DNA of 64,000 nt from Lelliottia wanjuensis. Lineage in GTDB: Bacteria; Pseudomonadota; Gammaproteobacteria; Enterobacterales; Enterobacteriaceae. Where the stretch lies: positions 37,053-101,052 of the forward strand of contig NZ_JASSOT010000052.1 in the NCBI RefSeq assembly GCF_030238365.1, written 5' to 3'. Shown here one piece after another: positions 20,815 through 29,800 of the stretch. Position 1 is the first letter of the stretch. Every line of letters begins with the position of its first letter. The notes beneath the pieces are model-generated. The model was not told where the DNA came from. It was given only the letters and a program-made list of their open reading frames with translations, and searched no databases. The position numbers were made by a program, and so were the translations under genes.

Positions 20815-23397
20815 TTAGCCAACGACCAGATTCAGCAGTTTACCCGGTACGTAGATCACTTTACGCACGGTAACGCCATCAAGGTACTTCGCCACCAGAT
20901 GTTCCTGGCCTGCGCGTTCACGAACCTGTTCTTCCGTTGCATCGACGGCAACAGTAATTTTACCGCGCACTTTACCGTTAACCTGAACCACCACCAGCGT
21001 GGTGTTTTCAACCATAGCGGCTTCATCGGCAACCGGCCACGGTGCGTTATCGATATCGCCTTCGCCTTTCAGCTCCTGCCACAGGGTGAAGCTGGCATGA
21101 GGGGTGAACGGGTTCAGCATGCGAACGATAGCCAGCAGGGCTTCACGCATTAAGGCACGATCCTGCTCGCCTTCCTGCGGGGCTCTCGCCAGCTTGTTCA
21201 TCAGTTCCATAATAGCCGCAATTGCGGTGTTGAAGGTCTGACGACGACCAATATCATCGGTCACTTTAGCGATAGTTTTGTGAACATCGCGACGCAGCGC
21301 CTGCTGATCTTCGCTGAGGGCCGCCACGTTCAGTGCCGGAGCCTCGCCCTGAGAGGTGTGCTCGTAAACCAGTTTCCAGACGCGTTTCAGGAAGCGGTTC
21401 GCGCCTTCTACGCCAGATTCCTGCCATTCCAGGGTCATATCCGCTGGAGACGCAAACATCATGAACAGACGCACGGTGTCTGCGCCGTAGCGCTCAACCA
21501 TCACCTGCGGGTCGATGCCGTTGTTTTTGGACTTCGACATTTTGCTCATGCCGGTATACACCAGCTCATGGCCTGCCGCGTCTTTCGCTTTTACGATACG
21601 ACCTTTCTCATCGCGCTCAACGATGGCGTCAACCGGAGAGACCCAGTTACGCTCGCCGTTTTCGCCGAGATAGTAGAATGCATCCGCCAGAACCATGCCC
21701 TGACACAGCAGCTGTTTGGCGGGCTCATCAGAGTTCACCAGGCCCGCATCACGCATCAGTTTGTGGAAGAAGCGGAAGTAGAGCAGGTGCATGATCGCGT
21801 GTTCGATACCGCCGATGTAGATATCCACTGGCAGCCAGTAGTTGGCGGCTTTGGAATCCAGCATCCCTTCCTGATACTGCGGGCAAGTGTAGCGCGCGTA
21901 GTACCAGGACGATTCCATAAAGGTATCGAAGGTGTCGGTTTCACGCAGGGCAGGCTGACCGTTAACGGTGGTTTTTGCCCACTCAGGATCGGCTTTTATT
22001 GGGCTGCTGATGCCGTCCATGACCACATCTTCCGGCAGGATCACCGGGAGCTGATCTTCAGGCGTTGGGATCACGGTGCCGTCTTCCAGAGTCACCATCG
22101 GAATTGGCGCGCCCCAGTAACGCTGACGGGAAACACCCCAGTCGCGCAGACGATAGTTCACTTTACGCTCGCCCACGCCCAGCGCAGCCAGTTTGTCAGC
22201 GATCGCGTTGAAGCCCTCTTCGAAGCTCAGGCCGCTAAATTCGCCGGAGTTGAACAGGGTGCCTTTTTCGGTCAACGCCTGTCCGGAGAGATCCGGTTCA
22301 GAACCGTCTGCCGCCAGGATAACCGGCTTGATGTTCAGGCCGTATTTGGTCGCAAATTCGTAATCGCGCTGATCGTGGCCCGGAACCGCCATTACAGCGC
22401 CGGTGCCGTATTCCATCAGCACGAAGTTTGCCGCCCAGACCGGGATCGCTTCACCGGTCAGCGGGTGAATGGCGTTAAAGCCGGTCGCGACGCCACGTTT
22501 TTCCATGGTCGCCATTTCGGCTTCGGCCACTTTGGTGTTGCGGCATTCGTCGATGAAGGCAGCCAGTTCAGGGTTCGTTGCCGCCGCCTGCTGTGCCAGC
22601 GGATGACCCGCGGCCACGGCCAGGTAGGTGGAACCCATGAAGGTGTCAGGACGGGTGGTGTAGACGGTCAGTTTCTGATCGCTGTTCTGCACGTCAAAGG
22701 TGATCTCGACGCCTTCAGAACGGCCAATCCAGTTGCGCTGCATGGTCTTAACGGTATCTGGCCAGTGGTCCAGATTGTCCAGGTCGCGCAGCAGTTCGTC
22801 GGCGTAAGCGGTGATTTTAATAAACCACTGTGGGATCTCTTTACGCTCAACTTTCGTGTCGCAGCGCCAGCAGCAGCCGTCGATTACCTGTTCGTTCGCG
22901 AGAACGGTCTGGTCGTTCGGGCACCAGTTCACAGCAGAGGTTTTCTTGTACACCAGGCCCTTTTTGTACAGCTCGGTGAAGAATTTCTGCTCCCAGCGGT
23001 AATATTCCGGGGTGCAGGTCGCCAGCTCGCGGCTCCAGTCATAACCGAAGCCCAGCATTTTGAGCTGGTTTTTCATGTAGGCGATGTTGTCGTACGTCCA
23101 CGGCGCAGGGGCAGTGTTGTTTTTCACCGCCGCGCCTTCAGCAGGCAGGCCAAACGCATCCCAGCCGATTGGCTGCAGAACGTTTTTACCCAGCATACGC
23201 TGGTAGCGAGCAATCACATCGCCGATGGTGTAGTTACGCACGTGGCCCATGTGTAGTCGACCAGAAGGATAGGGAAGCATCGACAGGCAGTAATACTTCT
23301 CTTTGCTCTCGTCTTCAGTGACTTCAAAGGTACGCTTCTCGTCCCAGTGTTGCTGGACTTTCGATTCTATCTCTTCCGGGCGGTATTGCTCTTGCAT
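20815..23397 (-). CDS. leuS: Leucyl-tRNA synthetase
   Basis: Class I synthetase charging tRNA-Leu. It has 860 residues. The HIGH-type motif is HMGHVRNY at about 49 and the KMSKS motif is KMSKSKNN at about 619. The CP1 editing domain between them keeps the TTRPDTFMG stretch that hydrolyses mischarged tRNA, and the C-terminus ends in [12 protein letters not shown]...[11 protein letters not shown]. The start at 23397 (MQEQYRPEE) equals E. coli; the frame is open 25 codons further upstream but has no conserved sequence there. It heads leuS-lptE-holA-nadD. Confidence 0.97.
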   Translation of the reverse strand: MQEQYRPEEIESKVQQHWDEKRTFEVTEDESKEKYYCLSMLPYPSGRLHMGHVRNYTIGDVIARYQRMLGKNVLQPIGWDAFGLPAEGAAVKNNTAPAPWTYDNIAYMKNQLKMLGFGYDWSRELATCTPEYYRWEQKFFTELYKKGLVYKKTSAVNWCPNDQTVLANEQVIDGCCWRCDTKVERKEIPQWFIKITAYADELLRDLDNLDHWPDTVKTMQRNWIGRSEGVEITFDVQNSDQKLTVYTTRPDTFMGSTYLAVAAGHPLAQQAAATNPELAAFIDECRNTKVAEAEMATMEKRGVATGFNAIHPLTGEAIPVWAANFVLMEYGTGAVMAVPGHDQRDYEFATKYGLNIKPVILAADGSEPDLSGQALTEKGTLFNSGEFSGLSFEEGFNAIADKLAALGVGERKVNYRLRDWGVSRQRYWGAPIPMVTLEDGTVIPTPEDQLPVILPEDVVMDGISSPIKADPEWAKTTVNGQPALRETDTFDTFMESSWYYARYTCPQYQEGMLDSKAANYWLPVDIYIGGIEHAIMHLLYFRFFHKLMRDAGLVNSDEPAKQLLCQGMVLADAFYYLGENGERNWVSPVDAIVERDEKGRIVKAKDAAGHELVYTGMSKMSKSKNNGIDPQVMVERYGADTVRLFMMFASPADMTLEWQESGVEGANRFLKRVWKLVYEHTSQGEAPALNVAALSEDQQALRRDVHKTIAKVTDDIGRRQTFNTAIAAIMELMNKLARAPQEGEQDRALMREALLAIVRMLNPFTPHASFTLWQELKGEGDIDNAPWPVADEAAMVENTTLVVVQVNGKVRGKITVAVDATEEQVRERAGQEHLVAKYLDGVTVRKVIYVPGKLLNLVVG

Positions 23398-23557
23398 GGC
23401 AGCCAGTGGTCCTGTTCTCAATACAGCTACAAACGTAGCCAATGGATGTGGTATTTCAGATCCGCATAGCATAGCCCAAACGCCCGCGTCAAAACAGCCC
23501 TTATCTGTCTGCGCAGAAGGTGGCGTGAATTGGCGTTTTTAGCCGGGTCACACAGGA

Positions 23558-23833
23558 TCAGGTTTCATATTCCGATAACTGCCTGCGGGATTCGTTCTCT
23601 TTAATGTACTGAAAAGGCAGCAGATGTATTTTTGCGTCGTGGAAAAACCACTCGGCGTTGTTGCGCTCGAGGGTATCGCCCGGTTGAAAGCACACGCCTG
23701 ACGCCTCGCGCACGATGGCATATTTACCATTGCTGAAGACCACGCTGTGGATGCAGAAAGGGTGACAGGTTTCGCCGAGCCGTCGGCTTTCGACGATATG
23801 CCCTTCAATAAACACCGCTTTTTTGGTTTTCAT
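23558..23833 (-). CDS. Unrecognised 91-residue protein downstream of the glucan synthase
   Basis: The start at 23833 is preceded by GAGAGG at 5 bases and gives MKTKKAVFIEGHIV. The protein has no signal peptide or membrane helix; it contains five or so aromatic residues and two Cys (HPFCIH and GVCFQPG) and ends in a charged tail. It is likely soluble. It lies 53 bases after the stop of the cyclic glucan synthase gene on the same strand and may be its co-transcribed partner, or the last gene of the inserted block. I do not recognise the family. An upstream ATG at 23860 is possible but lacks a site. Confidence 0.6.
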   Translation of the reverse strand: MKTKKAVFIEGHIVESRRLGETCHPFCIHSVVFSNGKYAIVREASGVCFQPGDTLERNNAEWFFHDAKIHLLPFQYIKENESRRQLSEYET

Positions 23834-23886
23834 AAGCCCCTCTCTGCACACGGCAATCATGGATAGACCCTGTTAAGTATAGGACT

Positions 23887-26800
23887 TTAACGCTGGATAA
23901 TTTCCACCTGATGAGGATTCCCGTCATCGACAAGCGGGATCTGGTCATCCGGCAGCACTACGCCGTCCAGCGTGACCTGGTACGCCTCGCTGCCCTGCGA
24001 GATCCTGATCTGGTACTGACTCTGCCCCTGCTGATAGGCCATGCTGAGCGACGGCCAGTGCGCCGGGAGCTGTGCATGGACCGTCAGGACATTGCCGAAG
24101 CGCTTAATCCCCAGCAGCTCCTCGGTCAGCAGGCGATATGCCCAGCCCGCAGAGCCGGTATACCAGCTCCAGCCGCCGCGTCCGATATGCGGGGCCACGC
24201 TATACACATCGGCGCTCATGACGTACGGCTCGGTTTTATAGCGCTCGACGTCATCGGGCGTGAGGGCATGGTTGACGGGATTGATCATCGACCACAGCTC
24301 CCACGCGCGCTCGGTGTTCCCCATTCGTGCAAAGGCCATCACCGCCCAGATGGCACCGTGAGTATACTGCCCGCCGTTTTCCCGCACGCCGGGCAGATAG
24401 CCCTGAATGTAGCCCGGATTCGGTCCGTGGCCGTCGAACGGTGGCGTCAGGAGTTTGATAAGCCCCGCGTCGTTATCCACCAGCAGCTTATCCAGCGACT
24501 GCATGGCGCGTTGGCTGCGCGACGGTTCGGCGGCCCCGGAGAGCACCGACCAGCTTTGGGCGATGGCATCAATCCGACAGTCCTGCGAGGCTTTCGACCC
24601 CAGCGGTTCGCCGCCGTCAAAATAGCCGCGCCGGTACCACTCTCCGTCCCAGGCGGAGGTTTCGAGGTTTTTCTGTAGACGCGAGGCTTCAGTGCGGCAC
24701 AGCTCTGCTATCGTGGCGTCCTGGCGCTGTTCGGCGAGATCCGCGACGCGCTGCAAAATATCGAACAGGAAAAAGCCCAGCCAGACGCTTTCGCCTTTTC
24801 CGTCGATGCCGACCCGGTTCATCCCGTCATTCCAGTCCCCCGCGCCCATCAGCGGCAGGCCGTGCGAGCCAAACTGCAAACCGTGCCGAATGGCTTTCAC
24901 GCAGTGCTGCCACAGCGTCTCTTCGACGGCGCTGATGACCGGCGTATCGTAGACCGACTCTTCGCCGGGCTGGAGCGGACGCCCTTCCAGATAGGGAATG
25001 CGCTGCTCAAGCACGCCAGTGTCGCCGGTGGTTTGCACGTAGTGGCAGACCGCCAGCGGCAACCAGAGATAATCATCCGAGCAGCGGGTGCGCACGCCAT
25101 TGCCGTGTGGCGGGTGCCACCAGTGCTGCACATCGCCTTCGATAAATTGCCGCGAGGCGCAGAGGATAATTTGCTCGCGCAGACGCTCCGGTGCGGCGTG
25201 GCTCAGGGCCAGCGTGTCCTGCAGCTGATCGCGGAATCCAAACGCACCGCCGGACTGATAGTAGCCGCTGCGCGCCAGCAATCGGCAGGCCACCGTCTGA
25301 TAGAGCAGCCAGCCGTTGGTGAGTAGATTGACGGCGCTATCCGGCGTGTGGACGACGATTTTATCCAGCACGCTGTGCCAGTAACGGTGAACGCGGCTGA
25401 GCTCCTCGCGGGCGGCCTCTTCGTTCAGGTATCGCGCGAGAAGCGTCTGGGCTTCGACCGGATCTTCGCCGACGCCCAGCACAAAGATGAAGGTCTTCTG
25501 ATCGCCATCGATCAGCGTAACGGCGGATTGCACCGCGCCGCAGGGATCCAGCCCGGCCCCGGTTTTATCCGACAGCCAGCGCAGACGCATCGCCGCCGGG
25601 TTGTGCTGAGCCCCGTTGCGACCGAGAAACTCGCGGCGGTCGCCCGTCAGGGAGCAGTGCGCGCCCGTCACGGCGAAAAAGGCGGTGCGCCCGGCGCCGT
25701 TGCTGCCGTAAAAATTGTTCGCCATCACGCCGCAGCCGTCCGCGACGCTGGCCGCATGGGTCACGATGTGCAGCGCCGATGAGGTGCGCGACTCGCCGAG
25801 CGTCCACTCCACGTAGCCCGTTGCGGAGAGTTTTCGCGTCCGCCCGGAGTTATTGCTGATGGTCAGGATCGCCAGTTTGACCGGTGCCTCTTCGGCGACC
25901 AGCACCGTCAGTTCGCTGTCGATGCCGCTCTCACGGTGGGCGAATACGCTGTAGCCGAAGCCGTGGCGAGAGAGATAATCCCCCTGGCCGCGCACCGGTA
26001 AGGCGGTCGGAGACCAGCAGGCGCCGCTCTCTTCGTCGCGCAGATAAAACACTTCGCCGGAGCGATCGCTCACCGGGTCGTTTTCCCACGGCGTCAGGCG
26101 ATATTCATGGGCGTTTTCATACCAGCTGTAGGCTTGCCCGGCCTCGGACAGCACGCTGCCAAAGCGGGCGTTGGCCAGCACGTTTGACCAGGGGGCTGGC
26201 GTAGGCGCATTTTCCCGCAGCACAATCTGGTACTCGCGACCATCCTGTGAAAACCCGCCGTGGCCGTTGAAATGCACAAGTTGATCCGTATCCGGCGTCC
26301 AGGGGATATGCAGATTGACGCCCGGTACGAGGTGGGGAACGAAAGGTCGCGGGACCGTTTTTAACGCATGCAGGCGCTGATCGAGCTGTTCGTTCAGCCC
26401 GCCCGCGCGGTCATCCAGAGACAGATGCGCGACGCTTTGCAGCAGCAGCTTGTCTTCGGCGGAGAGATGTTCGCCGTTACGGACAAAAATCCCCCCCGAC
26501 TTATCCAGCAGGCTGGCCTCGGACCCCGCATAGATCAGATCCATGATGTGATTTTGCAGCGCCTGCTGATAGCCGCCGGGGCTTTCGTTGAGGATCACCA
26601 GATCGACTGCCAGCCCTTTCAGCCGCCAGTAGCGGTGCGCCTGAATCAGCGTGGTAATCGACAAAATGCTCTCTTCGCTGCTGATGCTGAGCAGCACGAT
26701 CGGCAAGTCGCCGGAAATCGCCCAGCCCCACAGGCCGGACTGGCCGCGCCGGTTGCGGCTGATGGTCAGGTTGTCGGCGCGCAGCTCCTGGCACGGGTAA

Positions 26801-29800
26801 AGAATGGCACCCGCAAGCCGGTTGAACAGCGCGGCGTCATCTTCGTTGGCGTTAATCTGGCGTAATACCACCAGGCTGTGCGACCAGGCGAGCTCAAAGA
26901 CGCGGTCGGCGATCGGGTGATCGCGATATTTTTCCAGCAGCGCCAGGCTCTGCTGGCGATTCTCGCTCACGCCATACAGGATATCGACGGTGACCGGCAG
27001 GCCGGGTTGCAGGGTGAGGGTCTGGCGGATCGCCAGCATCGGGTCCAGCACTGAGCCGGAGCTATTGCTGAGCGCGCCCGATTGCCCGGCGGCCTGCGCA
27101 TCCACCGGGCCTCTGCCGCGCCCGAGGAACTTCGCCCGGTCGGTTTCAAACGAGACGCCGCTTTGGCTGCTGCCATGCACCACCATCATGTGGAATAACC
27201 ACGGACTTTTTTCGTCCGGCGCGCGCGGGCGGCGGTGGCACAGAATGGCGTTCTGCGCGGGAACAAGCTCCGTCTGGATAAACAGATTGCTGAAGGTCGG
27301 ATGCGCCAGATCGCTGGTGGCCGGGGCGAGTACGACTTCGGCGTAGGTCGTCAGTTCAATGGTGCGCGGCTGACGCCCGCGATGCAGCAGGGTGACGCGC
27401 CGCAGCTCGATATCGTCTTCCGGCGACACTACCACCTGGGTTTTCACGCTCACCGTGCCCAGCGTGCGTTTAAATTCCGCCCCCGCATCGGTAAAGATCA
27501 CCTCGTCGTTGCTGTCCGTTTCACCGGTCGGCTGCCAGGTATTGCTCCAGATGTCGCCCGATTGCAGATCGCGGATGTAGCAGAACGCCCCCCAGTTATC
27601 GCGGGTGGTATCGCTGCGCCAGCGGGTGAGGGCCAGATCGTTCCAGCGGCTGTAACTCCCACCGGTGTGGGTCATCATCAGATGATAATGGCTGTTGGAG
27701 AGCAGCTGCACCTCAGGGATCAGGCTGTCAGCGGCGGTAAAAATACGCGGTTCATAGCGAACGGGTTTAACGCGCCCTTCGTGCGATTCAAAGTGGCGGC
27801 GCGGGCTGTAGAGATCGACTGCATCAGGCACGCGCTCCTGCAGGAGCAGACTCGCCGACTGGAAGGCGGTGCTGGCCATAAACCGGTCGGCCATCGGCGC
27901 GTCGAGCAACACGTGCGCCAGGGCCTGGAACGCCATGCCCTGATGGTGCGCCATCCACGACTGCACCACGGCGTACAGCTGCCCGGTGGCGAGGCGCGAC
28001 GGCGTATAGTCCAGGGCTTCATAGAAACCGAACTCGCCGCGCGCGCCGTTTTTCTCCAGCCGCGCCAGATTGTCGCAGGCTTTTTGCGGAGCAATCATCA
28101 GGGCCAGCAGCGTGGCGTAAGGGGCGACGACCATATCGTCCGCCAGACCACGGCGCAGGCCGAGGCCCGGAACCCCGAAGGCCTGATACTGATAGTTCTG
28201 CTGCACATCAAAGGCGTGATAGCCAGACTCTGAAACCCCCCAGGGCACACCGCGCTCTTTGCCCCAGTGGATCTGACGCATCACCGCCGACTGGCTCATC
28301 TCATCCAGCAGGCTGCCGGGCCAGGTCGGCATCACCAGATTCGGCATCAGGTATTCAAACATCGAACCGCTCCAGGACATCAGGGCGGTGTCACGATCGA
28401 TGGTGGTAAACAGCCGCCCCAGCGCATACCAGCTTTTCAGCGGCAGCTGGTTGGTGGCGATGGCGATAAAACTGGTGAGGCGAATTTCGGAGGGCAGCAG
28501 GTCGTAGTGGCTTTTATCCAGCATATTGCTGTCGCAGTTGTAGCCGATGCTGAGCAGGCTGGTCACTTCGCTGTAGAGGAAGGTGAAATCCATCCGCGCG
28601 TGCTCGTTCAGCCGCTGTTCCAGTTCGGTGATGATATCCAGGCGCATACGCGCCAGGCCAATCGCCGAGGCGGACGGCGTGCCTTCCCCGCTGTGTTTCG
28701 CATTCGCCAGCCAGCTCAGGGACGGCAGCGTCTGCGTGTCCCAGGCGGGCGTGAGCCAGCCGAGGAGATGTGACCACTCGTGGCACAGCATCACCAGCTG
28801 GCGCTGCAGATGGTCGATCCAGCGCAGGGTGAGGGCATCGTCCTGATGGCATAACGCCGTCAGGTGGTTGCTCTGGGTGCGCATCTGCTTCAGCTCGATA
28901 TAGAGCTGCGCCGGAGAGAGCGACGTCGCGCCGAGACAATGTTTACGCAACAGCCGTAGCCCCGTCGGGGCGTTCTGCCCCCAGTGTTTCTCCAGAATCC
29001 CCAGGGTGTCGTTCAGCCCGGCCAGCACCTGAGCGCTGTTTAACACCGGCTGGTTGCGCATCGCCGACAGCCCTTCGCGCAGGGTCAGCAGATGGCCCGC
29101 CATGTTGCCGCTGTCGACGCTGGAGACATAGCGCGGACTCAGCGGGGCGAGGGTCTGCGTGTCGTACCAGTTATACAAATGGCCGCGGAAATGCTCCATT
29201 TTGTCGAGCGTGTCGAGGGTCAACGTTACGCGCTGCAACACCTCGCCGGACGGGAGATAGCCGAAATCCCAGGCCGTCAGATTCGCCATCAGCGACAGGC
29301 CAATGTTCGTCGGCGAGGTGCGATGGGCGATGACCGGGTGAGGGATCTCCTGATAGTTATCCGGCGGCAGCCAGTGTTCTTTGGCGGTGACGAAGGTTTC
29401 GAAGAAGGCCCAGATTTCACGGCTCGTCTGGCGCAGCAGCTGCTTTTGCTCTCTGTTCGGCGAAAACACGCTGCGGGCGGGCGAGCGACTCATCCAGCTC
29501 AGCAGGAGCGGCGTCAGGCACCACAGCAAACTGACCGGCAGCGCGATGAAGGAAAACAGCGGTGCAATATGTGCGGTCAGGACGGTGAGCGCCACGCCAG
29601 TGGCGACGTTCATCCACATCGCCCGGTAAAAGCGGATCGGGGACGTTTTTTCCCGGTCGTTGTCCGGGCTGTAGCTGGCCCACTGGCTCAGATTGCGCTG
29701 GCTGAATCCCAGACGCCAGAGCGTCACGGCAATCGCATACAGGGAATAGCCGGCCTCATGGGGCAGGGTGGCGAAATTCATCCCGACGCGGGACAGTCGT

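Noticed and set aside
21280..23256. 658-codon plus-strand frame opposite leuS
   Set aside because: Antisense shadow of a full-length leuS with all synthetase motifs; composition is His/Arg/Phe-rich as usual for reverse frames in GC-rich genes.
27235..28233. 332-codon frame opposite the glucan synthase, and similar frames along it
   Set aside because: Reverse-frame shadows; the synthase frame runs unbroken through all its domains.
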